From Acidobacteriota bacterium (GTDB lineage Bacteria; Acidobacteriota; Terriglobia; Bryobacterales; Bryobacteraceae), in the NCBI GenBank assembly GCA_026394015.1, contig JAPKZA010000275.1:1-64000 (forward strand): DNA of 64,000 nucleotides. The letters are read 5' to 3'. This document shows positions 32,310-40,763 of the stretch, piece by piece. Both the position numbers and the translations under genes were made by a program. Position 1 is the stretch's first letter, and each line of letters begins with the position of its first letter. The notes beneath the pieces were generated by a model. It was not told the origin of the DNA. It made no database searches and saw only the letters and a list, made by a program, of their open reading frames with translations.

Positions 32310-34859
32310 CTAGTCCACGTATAGAAATTCGTTCGCGTTCAGCAAAACCCGGCAAATCGCTTCCAAATTGCCAGAAAAACCCAAATACCGCCCCAATTCC
32401 GCCTCGCTCGGCGCCCGCCCCAACACAATCCCAAACGCCCGCTTCACCTGCACCGCCCTGTCCCCGCTCTCCGCCGCCACCCGTTTCGCCAAATACCCCG
32501 CTTCTTCGTGCATCAGGTTCCCGTTCATCATCGCGAGCGCCTGCAACGGCGTCGTCGTCGCCGACCGCCGCTCGCAGGATTCGCTAAACACCGGCGCATC
32601 AAACGCCGCCATCATCGGCAACGGCATGCTCCGCCGCTGGAACGTATAGATCGACCGCCGCCGCCCCTCTTCGTCCTTCTCGTTCGGCTCCCACATCGCC
32701 GCGCCGCCCCGTCCATACCGCGCAAAATCGGCCAAATCCGCCGGCAACGCCGGAAACACGCTCGGCCCTCCGCGCTCGGCGTTCAACCGCCCACTCAGAT
32801 ACAGAATCGAATCCCGCAGCTCTTCCCCTTCCAACCGCCGCCGAGGAAACCGCGACAGCAGCTTGTTCTCAGCATCCTTTTCCCACCCCGCATTCTCCCC
32901 GCTCTGCCGATACGTCGCCGACAGCATCATCTTCCGGTGCATCGCCTTGATGCTCCATCCGCTCTCCACAAACTCATGCGCCAGCCAATCCAGCAGCTCC
33001 GGATGCGTCGGCCGCTCCCCGTTCACCCCGAAGTCGCTCGGCGTCGCCACAATCCCCGTCCCGAAGTGATACTGCCAAATCCGGTTCGCCATCACCCTGG
33101 CCGTCAGCGGATTCTCCTTGCTCGCAATCCACTTCGCCAGCGTTAACCGATGCCCCCGCGTCGGGAACTGCCGATACCGGTCAATCTCCATCACCGCCGG
33201 CTCCGCCTTTCCGGTAAAGGCCGTCGGAAACCCCGCCTCCACCGGCTCACCCGGCAGCCGATAGTCCCCCCGCAGCAGCACCCGTACCGGCGCAATCGCC
33301 GGCCCGTTCGGCGGCCCCGGCACGTTCTTCACCGTCAACGTCACCGGCTGCCAACGCCCCAACCGCCGCCGCCAAACGTCCAGCGCCTCACTCAAATCCC
33401 CGTGTTTATCCCGCTCCACCTCGCTGAAAACCTTGGACTGCCGATTCCCCATCTCCTTCCGCAGATCCTCCACCTCCAGCACCTCAAACCGCGCCGGATC
33501 CAGCCGTAACCGCCCCATCAACTCTTTCTCTAAACGGTTCAGCGCCCCCTGCTCCTCCGGATCTTGCGTCCGGTCCGCGTCTTCTTTTACGAGCTCATAC
33601 TGCCGCCGCTCGGCCTTGGAAAACTGGCTCGCGTCCTTTCGCCGCATCTCCAGCCGAAGATCCGTGAGCGTCTTCCCCACCGCCAACTCCCGCCGTTTTG
33701 CCACCAGCTGCGGCAGCATGGCCTTTTCGTAAGCCCCCAATGCCGCCTTCTCCGGCCCGTCCTTCAGCCGCGCTTCGATCTCCTTGATCTTCGCCGTCGC
33801 CTTCGCCGCGAACTCCTCATCGGCGTAGGGAACCGTCACGTTCTCCACCTGCACCGTGTTGAAGAACGCCTGCCACCGGTAGTAATCCTTCTGCGGAATC
33901 GGGTCGTACTTATGGTCGTGGCAACGAGCGCAGCCAACGGTCAGCCCCAGAAACACCGAGCTCGTAGCCGCCGTCACCTCGGCCAAATAATTGGCTCTAA
34001 CCTCATCCGCCACCAAGTTCGACCGGTCCCAGGGAGCCAGCCTTAAAAACCCCAATGCGACATGCCCCTGCACATTCGGAGCGTAGTTATTCCGCGACTT
34101 CGAATGCTCGTCCGCCCCGCCCAACTGCTGCACGATGAACTGGTCATACGGCAGATCCTTGTTGAACGCGTCGACCACCCAATCCCGATACCGCCAAGCG
34201 TTCCCGATCGCCCCGTCCCCTTCGAGCCCGCTGGTCTCCCCATAGCGAGCCAAGTCCAACCAATGCCGACCCCAGCGTTCCCCATACCGAGGGTCCGCCA
34301 GCAACTTTTCCACGAGCTTCGGAAAGTCCCCTTCGGCCACAAATGCCGCGGTCTCTTCCGCCGTCGGAGGCAGTCCAATCAGGTCAAAGTAAGCCCGTCG
34401 AGCCAGAGTCCGCCGATCCGCCTCCGGTGCCAGACCCAACCCCTTCTCCCGCAGCTTAGCCAGAACAAACTCATCCACCGAACGCCCCTGTGGCTTCACC
34501 GGCTTTTCGTAGGGCCAACGCCAAGTGGTCTTCGCCGTCGGCGCATCGCTCGGCAGAGCCTTCACCCAAGCTTCCAAAGTCTCGACGTCTTTAGCCGCCA
34601 GCGACTTGCCCATCGGCATCTGCGGAGCTAGCATGCCCTTCACCATCTGGATCAGAACACTCTGTTCCGGATGCCCTCCGACCACGGCCTTGCCGTGCTT
34701 CTTCCCGCCAGCCAGCACGAAGGAAAGCTTCTCCACGGAGAACCCGCTAGCCTTGGAGAGGCCAGCATGGCAAGCCGAGCAGTTAGCCGTCAAAATCGGT
34801 GCCACATCCCGCTCGAAGTCAGGAACGATCGCCAAAAATAAAAAAGCCCAAGACCACAT
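32310..34859 (-). CDS. PSCyt/DUF1549-DUF1553 cytochrome-domain protein
   Basis: About 849 residues. A signal-like N-terminus (MWSWAFLFLAIVPD) is followed by the PSCyt1 heme-c motif NCSACH at about residue 27. Next come DUF1549 (ARRAYFDLIGLPPTAEETAA, YGERWGRHWLDLARYGET, and a second CARCH in VGCARCHDHKYDPIPQKDYY) and DUF1553 (ANRIWQYHFGTGIVATPSDF, HPELLDWLAHEF, SATYRQSG, TTPLQALAMMNG). Its partner DUF1501 gene follows immediately. ATG 34859 is preferred to the upstream TTG-type start. It is divergent from the next gene. Confidence 0.92.
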   Translation of the reverse strand: MWSWAFLFLAIVPDFERDVAPILTANCSACHAGLSKASGFSVEKLSFVLAGGKKHGKAVVGGHPEQSVLIQMVKGMLAPQMPMGKSLAAKDVETLEAWVKALPSDAPTAKTTWRWPYEKPVKPQGRSVDEFVLAKLREKGLGLAPEADRRTLARRAYFDLIGLPPTAEETAAFVAEGDFPKLVEKLLADPRYGERWGRHWLDLARYGETSGLEGDGAIGNAWRYRDWVVDAFNKDLPYDQFIVQQLGGADEHSKSRNNYAPNVQGHVALGFLRLAPWDRSNLVADEVRANYLAEVTAATSSVFLGLTVGCARCHDHKYDPIPQKDYYRWQAFFNTVQVENVTVPYADEEFAAKATAKIKEIEARLKDGPEKAALGAYEKAMLPQLVAKRRELAVGKTLTDLRLEMRRKDASQFSKAERRQYELVKEDADRTQDPEEQGALNRLEKELMGRLRLDPARFEVLEVEDLRKEMGNRQSKVFSEVERDKHGDLSEALDVWRRRLGRWQPVTLTVKNVPGPPNGPAIAPVRVLLRGDYRLPGEPVEAGFPTAFTGKAEPAVMEIDRYRQFPTRGHRLTLAKWIASKENPLTARVMANRIWQYHFGTGIVATPSDFGVNGERPTHPELLDWLAHEFVESGWSIKAMHRKMMLSATYRQSGENAGWEKDAENKLLSRFPRRRLEGEELRDSILYLSGRLNAERGGPSVFPALPADLADFARYGRGGAAMWEPNEKDEEGRRRSIYTFQRRSMPLPMMAAFDAPVFSESCERRSATTTPLQALAMMNGNLMHEEAGYLAKRVAAESGDRAVQVKRAFGIVLGRAPSEAELGRYLGFSGNLEAICRVLLNANEFLYVD

Positions 34860-34888
34860 GGTGACCTTGAGTGTATACAACTTTTTTA

Positions 34889-35530
34889 ATGTTGGCGACT
34901 AACCTAAGCGCTGCGGTCGAGCCAGACGGCTGGCAGAATCTCAAGCGGTTCACATGGGACCGTCTCTACACGGTGGTCTTCAGCGATTTCCGGTGCGTCA
35001 AAGGGATCATCAGTTCAGTCGGTCCTGACGACCTCTCGCTACAGGTCGATTCCATGACTCACATCGTCATCTCCCGAATCCAGATTCTGCAAGTCTCGGA
35101 TAGACTGCATCAGGGAGTCTTCAGCAATCGAAGCTCCTGGAAGGACGTCACTGATGCGAATCCAGCAGGAATTTCCGAAGACCTACTGATCGTGACGAAA
35201 GACCGAACGCGCTTCCGTTGGCACAAACCATCCGTGACTCAAAACTCCGTCATTGGTCCAAGGAGCACAATCGAAAAAGCAGACATTCGCTTCGTTTCGA
35301 GCGTTCGCACCACTCCTTTAGCCGAAGGAGAAGAATACGTCGTTGAAGAAAACGTACCACTTCTTGCGCCACGTACTTGGTTCCATTCGGCGTTTCTCCC
35401 CAAGATCACGGTGACCCTCTACGACTCTGAACGAATCGACGCCGGTGACGCAATGAGATGCCACAGTATGGCGTGGGACGGTTCCAATCTACGTGGCATA
35501 AAAACCAACCTACCGAGTAGACGGCCTTAG
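34889..35530 (+). CDS. Uncharacterised protein
   Basis: About 213 residues of mixed, moderately polar sequence that I do not recognise. It begins MLATNLSAAVEPDGWQNLKR and contains VVFSDFRCVKGIISSVGPDD, whose beta-rich look suggests an SH3/Sm-like small barrel, and a later FHSAFLPKITVTLYD. No strong signal peptide, membrane segment or catalytic motif is visible. The codon usage is less GC-extreme than its neighbours. The start is uncertain: no binding site precedes ATG 34889, and GTG 34871 is possible. It ends 12 bases before the tRNA. Confidence 0.5.
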   Translation: MLATNLSAAVEPDGWQNLKRFTWDRLYTVVFSDFRCVKGIISSVGPDDLSLQVDSMTHIVISRIQILQVSDRLHQGVFSNRSSWKDVTDANPAGISEDLLIVTKDRTRFRWHKPSVTQNSVIGPRSTIEKADIRFVSSVRTTPLAEGEEYVVEENVPLLAPRTWFHSAFLPKITVTLYDSERIDAGDAMRCHSMAWDGSNLRGIKTNLPSRRP

Positions 35531-35541
35531 CCGGAACAGTT

Positions 35542-35619
35542 TGGCGACCCCAGAGGGATTCGAACCCTCGTTGACGCCGTGAAAGGGCGGTGTCCTAGGC
35601 CGGGCTAGACGATGGGGTC
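35542..35619 (-). tRNA. tRNA-Glu (anticodon UUC)
   Basis: On the minus strand the sequence starts GACCCCA, pairing fully with TGGGGTC before discriminator G and an encoded CCA. The anticodon arm CCGCC-CTTTCAC-GGCG(T) carries TTC, and the T-arm is GAGGG-TTCGAAT-CCCTC. The ATCGTCTAG D-arm start and CCTAGGACACC segment match bacterial tRNA-Glu. Confidence 0.95.
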
Positions 35620-35691
35620 GCGTCGGGCGAACATCTAATAGAATACCGGGCGAGTGGACCTAACGTCAACTCGCCCCAATATTTACCGAGC

Positions 35692-36003
35692 CTACAGCGT
35701 CTTCAAATATGCCAAAAGATCAGCGAACTGATCCTTCTCGAGCTGCTCTTCGTAAGGCGGCATCCCGTTGCCACCCTTCTTGATCTTCTCGACGACCTTC
35801 GCCTCGGTCATCCCTTCTTTTTTGTACAAGGCCTTCAGAGCCGGCGTATTCCCGCGCTTCTCGTCCGTGTCCGTGTTGTGGCAGCCCATGCAGGCCGAGT
35901 TCTCAAATACTTCCTGGCCCTTCTTGGCATCCGCGGCCATCGCCGCTCCAGCCAATAGGATCGCCGGAATCGTCAAAGCAAATAGGCGCTTACTGATAGT
36001 CAT
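35692..36003 (-). CDS. Small periplasmic c-type cytochrome
   Basis: A 103-residue monoheme cytochrome c with a signal peptide (LFALTIPAILLAGAAMAAD). The heme motif is CMGCH in FENSACMGCHNTD; the distal Met ligand is probably in GGNGMPPYEE near the C-terminus, followed by the final helix QFADLLAYLKTL. It resembles class I cytochromes of the c5/c553 type. It is divergent from the DUF2064-Bcp fusion. The redox partner is unknown. Confidence 0.9.
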   Translation of the reverse strand: MTISKRLFALTIPAILLAGAAMAADAKKGQEVFENSACMGCHNTDTDEKRGNTPALKALYKKEGMTEAKVVEKIKKGGNGMPPYEEQLEKDQFADLLAYLKTL

Positions 36004-36053
36004 GGATCTCCAAACTCCTCACTCAATCTAAACCGTTATTCTACAATCTGCCC

Positions 36054-37100
36054 ATGCCCCCCGTCATCTTGCTCTTCGCGAAGGCTCCGGTGCCAGGCCG
36101 TGTCAAAACTCGTCTCGCCGTTGGAATCGGCCCTATCCAAGCAGCCGATCTCCATAAACTCTTCGTCGATACGATGCTCGCCCGACTGCCAAAGTTTGCG
36201 GAATGCGAGCTCCATCTTGACATCCACACAGACGATTTCACCGCCCCAAACGTTTCTATCGCCCTCCAATCTTCCGGTGACCTCGGCCACCGCATGCTCC
36301 ACGCCCTCACCCCCCGCCTACCCGCCCTCCTCCTCGGCTCCGACTCCCCCACCGTCCCCGACGCCCACATCCAAACCATGCTCTCGACCACCGCCGATGT
36401 CACCCTCGCCCCCACCGAAGACGGCGGCTACTGGGCCATCGCCGCCCATCGCACCCATCCCGAAATGTTCTCGGGCGTCCGCTGGTCCACCGCCGATACC
36501 CTCACCGACACCGAAGCCGCCTGCCGCGCCGCCGGCCTTTCCACCGCCCGCGGCCCCGCCTGGTTCGACATCGACGAACCCGAAGATCTCTCGAAAATCG
36601 CCGAATTCTTGGAGCACAATCGCTTCCTAATACATCCTAACCCTATGTCCCTCACAGTTGGCAGCAATGCCCCCGATCTCGACCTGACCGACGAAACCGG
36701 CCAACCCTTCAAGCTCTCCGCTCTGCAAGGCAAAACCGTCGTCCTCTACTTCTACCCCAAGGCCGATACACCTGGATGCACCCTCGAAAGCTGCGAATTC
36801 CGCGATAACACCGCCGACTTCGTCGCCAAAAACGCCGTTATCATCGGCATCTCCCCCGACGTCGCCAATGATCAGCTCAAGTTCAAATCGAAGTTCGATC
36901 TCCCCTTCTCCCTCCTCGCCGATTTCGACCACGCCGGCGCCGAAGCCTATGGCGTTTGGAACGAAAAAATCAGGGACGGAAAAACCTTCATGGGCATCAG
37001 CCGGACCACCTTCATCATCGGACCCGACGGCAAAATCGCCAAGATCTTCGAAAAGGTGCAGCCAGTCGGCCACGCCGCCGAAGTCCTCGCCGCCCTCTAA
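36054..37100 (+). CDS. DUF2064 (CofC-like nucleotidyl/glycosyltransferase fold) fused to a Bcp peroxiredoxin
   Basis: One uninterrupted 348-residue frame. Residues 1-190 match DUF2064/TIGR04282 (VILLFAKAPVPGRVKTRLAV, LLLGSDSPTVPDAHI, LAPTEDGGYWAIA, DIDEPEDL). Residues 198-348 match a Bcp/PrxQ thiol peroxidase (SLTVGSNAPDLDLTDETGQP, YFYPKADTPGCTLESCEFRD with peroxidatic and resolving Cys, TTFIIGPDGKI). Between them, FLIHPNP carries no stop. An internal ATG at 36645 could start a separate Bcp but has no visible binding site. Its last four bases overlap the convergent mutS2. Confidence 0.85.
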   Translation: MPPVILLFAKAPVPGRVKTRLAVGIGPIQAADLHKLFVDTMLARLPKFAECELHLDIHTDDFTAPNVSIALQSSGDLGHRMLHALTPRLPALLLGSDSPTVPDAHIQTMLSTTADVTLAPTEDGGYWAIAAHRTHPEMFSGVRWSTADTLTDTEAACRAAGLSTARGPAWFDIDEPEDLSKIAEFLEHNRFLIHPNPMSLTVGSNAPDLDLTDETGQPFKLSALQGKTVVLYFYPKADTPGCTLESCEFRDNTADFVAKNAVIIGISPDVANDQLKFKSKFDLPFSLLADFDHAGAEAYGVWNEKIRDGKTFMGISRTTFIIGPDGKIAKIFEKVQPVGHAAEVLAAL

Positions 37101-39472
37101 ACCTTCAACTCCGCAATCGTGGCGCCGGTCCCACCCTCGGCCGGCGTCGCCGCGTAAAAGTCGGTCACGTGCGGGCTCTTCTTCAAGTAGTCCGCCACCG
37201 CCCGCTTCAAAATCCCCATCCCGTGCCCGTGCACAATTCGTACCCGGTCCACGCTCGCCAGCGCCGCCCGATCCAGAAACTGGTCCACCTCGTCCATCGC
37301 CTCTTCCGCCCGCTTCCCAATCAGGTTCAACTCCCGCGTCACCGTCTCAAACGACGGCCCCTGCTGGAACGTCACCCCACTCGGCAACTTCGCGTCCGCC
37401 CCGCCCCCCGGCATCACCTCCAACACATCGCCCACCCCCACCTTCATCTTCATGAAGCCGATCATCACCTCAAGCTCCCCACTCGGCAAAACCCGCCGTA
37501 CCCGCGCGATATCCCGCACCCCTTTCAGCTTCACCCGCCCACCTTCCACAATCGGCCCCATCGCCGCCGCGCCGCCTACCGGCCCCCGCAACGAGTCCAC
37601 CTCGTCCTTCAACTCCGCCCGGGTCCGCGCCACTTTCCGGATCGCGTTCTCCGCCTGCTTCTTACTCGCTAAGCCCGCCAACACCCCTTCAATCGTCTCC
37701 CGCGCCTGCCCCTCGAACTGCGCCAGCGCTGCGTCGCTCCGCCGCTCGACTTCCCGCAGCTTTAACTCATACGCCCGCTTCGCCGCCTCCCGCTCCCTCA
37801 CCGCCTCCACCTCAAACGCCGCCCGCGCCCCTTCCAACTCCGCCTTCTCCTTGTTCACCTCGTCCAACCGCCGATGCAGCTCGCTCAGAAAGCTCGCAAT
37901 GTCCCGCTCGGTCGAAGTCATCGCCTGCTTCGCCCGTTCAATCAACGCCGGCGGCAACCCCAGCTGCGAAGCGATCGCCAACCCCGCGCTCCGCCCCGGC
38001 GCCCCCGTCTGCAGCAAGTAAGTCGGCTTCAAAGTTGCATCGTCGAATCCCATCGACGCCTGCACTACCCCCACCGTATTCGCCCCCCAAACCTTCAACG
38101 CCGTCAAATGCGTCGACGCCATCGTTAACGCCCCATACTCCCGGAACTTCTCCAGAATTGCGATGCCCAGCGCCCCGCCCTCTTCCGGATCCGTCGCCCG
38201 CCCCAACTCATCGAGAAGCACCAGCGAATCCGGCGTCGCCTGCTCCAACATCTCCGAAATATGCCGTATGTGCGAGCTAAACGAGCTCAGCGACTCCGCA
38301 ATCGACTGGTTATCCCCAATATCGGCCAAAATCTCCTGAAAAATCGGGAACTCGGCTTCTCGCGCCGGCACCGGCATCGCCGATTGCGCCATCAGCGCCA
38401 GCAACCCCGCCGTCTTCATCGTCACCGTCTTGCCGCCCGTGTTCGGCCCCGTAATCAACAACGTCCGGTTGATCGGATCAATCCCAAACGACACCGGCAC
38501 CGGCCTCCGCCGCTCTCGCCGCAGCACGTCCGCCAGCAATGGATGCCGCGCATCGACAAGCCGCATCGCCTCCCCAAACGTCGGAATCACCCCACCCAAA
38601 TGCGCCTTCGCGAACGTCAGCTCCAACCCCGCCATCGTCCCGATCGTCTCGCGAATCGACCCCGCATGCACCCGCAGAACCTCCGTCAACTCCCGCAGAA
38701 TCCGATGCACTTCCCGCATCTCCTCCTCGGTCATCCGGACCAGCTCGTTGTTCAGCTGGATCGTCTCCATCGGCTCCACGAACAAGGTCGCCCCCGTCCC
38801 CGACGCCGCATGAATCACCCCGTCCACTTTCTTGTGTTGCCCCGCCACCAGCGGCACCACGAACCGCTCGTTCCGAATCGTGACGTACTCGTCCTGCAGC
38901 ACGCCCTCGTCCCGATGCAGCCGCAGAAACTTCTCGAGCGAAGCCTGTATATGCTCCTTCTGCTTCCCCATCCCCCGCCGCAGTCGCGACAGCGCCACGC
39001 TCGCATCATCCGCCACCGACCCATCCGGCAACAGCTTCCCGCTGATCTCCCGCAGCACCACCCGGAAGTCGCCCAGCTTCTGCGCGCGCCGCCCCAGCAG
39101 CGGATACCGATCCACCACGAGGAAGATTGCCGCCCGCATGTCCCCGCTCCGGTCCAGCCATTGGATCAGGTCGTACAGCTCTTTGCCATCCAGCCCCGCG
39201 CCTTCAATCCGCAAGCGACCCACCGCCTGCTCCACGTCCGGCAGCCCCGTAAACCGCACCGCCGAACCCTTCGCCGCGTTGCCCGGCGAATTCGCTTCTC
39301 CCAACCAGCGCATCGCCTCGGCTACCTCGGCCAGTGCCGCCTCTAACTCTTCGCGGTCAACCGAAGGCCCCAACGCCTCCAACAGCCGCCGCGCCGGACC
39401 CGTCGAGACATTCCTCCCGACGATCTCCTTCAGCGACGCGTACTCTAACAGCTCAAGACTTGCGGGACCCAT
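37097..39472 (-). CDS. mutS2: MutS2 endonuclease/ribosome-rescue ATPase
   Basis: A MutS-family ATPase without mismatch-recognition domain. Seen in order: N-terminal core (LELLEYASLKEIVGRNVSTG), clamp and lever helices, Walker A TGPNTGGKTVTMKT, Walker B LVLLDELGRATDPEEGGAL, a long coiled coil (LHRRLDEVNKEKAELEGARA), and a C-terminal Smr nuclease domain (DRVRIVHGHGMGILKRAVAD) with the HGxG motif. The length is normal. The roles known for the family are suppression of recombination and splitting of collided ribosomes. ATG 39472 is proposed; the track starts at an in-frame TTG four codons earlier. Confidence 0.95.
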   Translation of the reverse strand: MGPASLELLEYASLKEIVGRNVSTGPARRLLEALGPSVDREELEAALAEVAEAMRWLGEANSPGNAAKGSAVRFTGLPDVEQAVGRLRIEGAGLDGKELYDLIQWLDRSGDMRAAIFLVVDRYPLLGRRAQKLGDFRVVLREISGKLLPDGSVADDASVALSRLRRGMGKQKEHIQASLEKFLRLHRDEGVLQDEYVTIRNERFVVPLVAGQHKKVDGVIHAASGTGATLFVEPMETIQLNNELVRMTEEEMREVHRILRELTEVLRVHAGSIRETIGTMAGLELTFAKAHLGGVIPTFGEAMRLVDARHPLLADVLRRERRRPVPVSFGIDPINRTLLITGPNTGGKTVTMKTAGLLALMAQSAMPVPAREAEFPIFQEILADIGDNQSIAESLSSFSSHIRHISEMLEQATPDSLVLLDELGRATDPEEGGALGIAILEKFREYGALTMASTHLTALKVWGANTVGVVQASMGFDDATLKPTYLLQTGAPGRSAGLAIASQLGLPPALIERAKQAMTSTERDIASFLSELHRRLDEVNKEKAELEGARAAFEVEAVREREAAKRAYELKLREVERRSDAALAQFEGQARETIEGVLAGLASKKQAENAIRKVARTRAELKDEVDSLRGPVGGAAAMGPIVEGGRVKLKGVRDIARVRRVLPSGELEVMIGFMKMKVGVGDVLEVMPGGGADAKLPSGVTFQQGPSFETVTRELNLIGKRAEEAMDEVDQFLDRAALASVDRVRIVHGHGMGILKRAVADYLKKSPHVTDFYAATPAEGGTGATIAELKV

Positions 39473-39887
39473 AGCATCTTTCAATTACTTCCAGGGTACC
39501 CTCCGTCAGCCGTATCCCGCTGAGTTCTTCCAACCCGAACCACCGCACCGCCGCCGAATCATCCCCCGCCTGCAACTCGCCGCCTACCACCCGGCACTCG
39601 TAATCGAGCAATACGTAGTGGTACTCGCACCGCCCTTCCTCATCCGCCATCAGCCGTTCGAAGATCTCCGCCACCCGCACGATCTCCACCTCCAGGCCCG
39701 TCTCCTCCCTCACTTCTCGCCGCATCGCGGCCTCCAACCGTTCCCCCGTCTCCACGCCGCCGCCCGGCAGCGACCACCATCCCTTCAACGGCTCGTTCCC
39801 GCGCTCCACGAGCAGCACCTTGTTCCCCTCGAAGATCATCGCCCCCACGCCCAATACGGGCCGCTCCGGGTACCGCCTAGTGGACAA
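39453..39887 (-). CDS. Nudix hydrolase
   Basis: A 144-residue pyrophosphohydrolase. The Nudix box GGGVETGERLEAAMRREVREETG is complete in spacing (G-x5-E-x7-R-E-V-x-E-E-x-G). The N-terminal GVGAMIFEGNKVLLVERGNE and C-terminal RWFGLEELSGIRLT are the usual flanks of ADP-ribose/nucleotide hydrolases. The substrate is not predictable. It overlaps mutS2 by about 20 bases and the SMP-30 gene by 11, so it is in the middle of an operon. Confidence 0.92.
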   Translation of the reverse strand: MSTRRYPERPVLGVGAMIFEGNKVLLVERGNEPLKGWWSLPGGGVETGERLEAAMRREVREETGLEVEIVRVAEIFERLMADEEGRCEYHYVLLDYECRVVGGELQAGDDSAAVRWFGLEELSGIRLTEGTLEVIERCYGSRKS

Positions 39888-40740
39888 TGTGCCCCTTAAC
39901 TCCGAGCCGAATCCGATACACGCTCTTGAGCGCCGTCACATACAACGTCTGGTAGTCCGGGTCTCCAAACGCCAGGTTCCGCGGCGGCTCCGGCATCTCC
40001 ATTCTTCCCGTCATCTTCCCGTCTTCTCCATAAACCACTACGGCATTGCACGCCACCCAAATGCCGCCCTTCTCATCCGTTCGGATGCCATCCGGCGGCC
40101 CGTCGATGCCCGAAATCAACACCCGCCCGTTCCCCGCCTTTCCCGCCCGGTCCACATCGAACACCCGAATCAACCGCTCGTCCGAATCGGCCACGTACAA
40201 CCGATCCCCCTTCGGCGATAACGCAATCCCATTCGGCCGCCCCGGCGTCTTGGCCACCAACTCCAACTCCCCCTTCGGCCCAATCCGATACACCCCGTAA
40301 AAATCCAGCTCCCGTCCGGTCGCCTGCCCCCCGAACGCCGGATCCGTGAAGTACAAATTCCCGTCCTTCCGCGCCACCACGTCGTTCGGCGCGTTCAGAC
40401 GCTTGCCTTCAAACCGCTCCGCCAGCACTTCAATCTTCCCCGCCTTATCCGTCCGCGTCACCCGCCTGCTCTTGGATTCACAAGTAATCAGCCTGCCCTG
40501 CGCATCAAACGTGCTGCCATGCGCCCCGTGCGAATCCGCCCGAAAAACAGACACCGGCAATCCGCCCACCAGCTTCAAAATCTTGCCGCTCGGCACCTCC
40601 GAAAACAGCAGAAAGCCGTCCTTGCTCCACAACGGGCCCTCCGTGTATTGGTACCCCCCGGCCACCTTTTCGATCTGCACTTTCGAGAAGTCCTGCGCCC
40701 CTAACGACGCCGCCCACGCCATCACCCATAGCATTCGCAT
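39877..40740 (-). CDS. Secreted SMP-30/gluconolactonase-family protein
   Basis: About 287 residues with a signal peptide (MRMLWVMAWAASLGAQ) and a six-bladed propeller. Metal-site motifs are YTEGPLWSKDGFLLFSEV (the conserved Glu), LNAPNDVVARKDGNLYFTDP (Asn and Asp), GRPNGIALSPKGDRLYVADS and PDGIRTDEKGGIWVA. Members hydrolyse sugar lactones or organophosphates; the actual substrate is unknown. ATG 40740 is placed at the signal peptide. It is divergent from the DUF1684-FkbH gene, whose ATG is only 24 bases away. Confidence 0.9.
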   Translation of the reverse strand: MRMLWVMAWAASLGAQDFSKVQIEKVAGGYQYTEGPLWSKDGFLLFSEVPSGKILKLVGGLPVSVFRADSHGAHGSTFDAQGRLITCESKSRRVTRTDKAGKIEVLAERFEGKRLNAPNDVVARKDGNLYFTDPAFGGQATGRELDFYGVYRIGPKGELELVAKTPGRPNGIALSPKGDRLYVADSDERLIRVFDVDRAGKAGNGRVLISGIDGPPDGIRTDEKGGIWVACNAVVVYGEDGKMTGRMEMPEPPRNLAFGDPDYQTLYVTALKSVYRIRLGVKGHIVH

Positions 40741-40763
40741 GTTTTTGCACGATATCATGTGCC

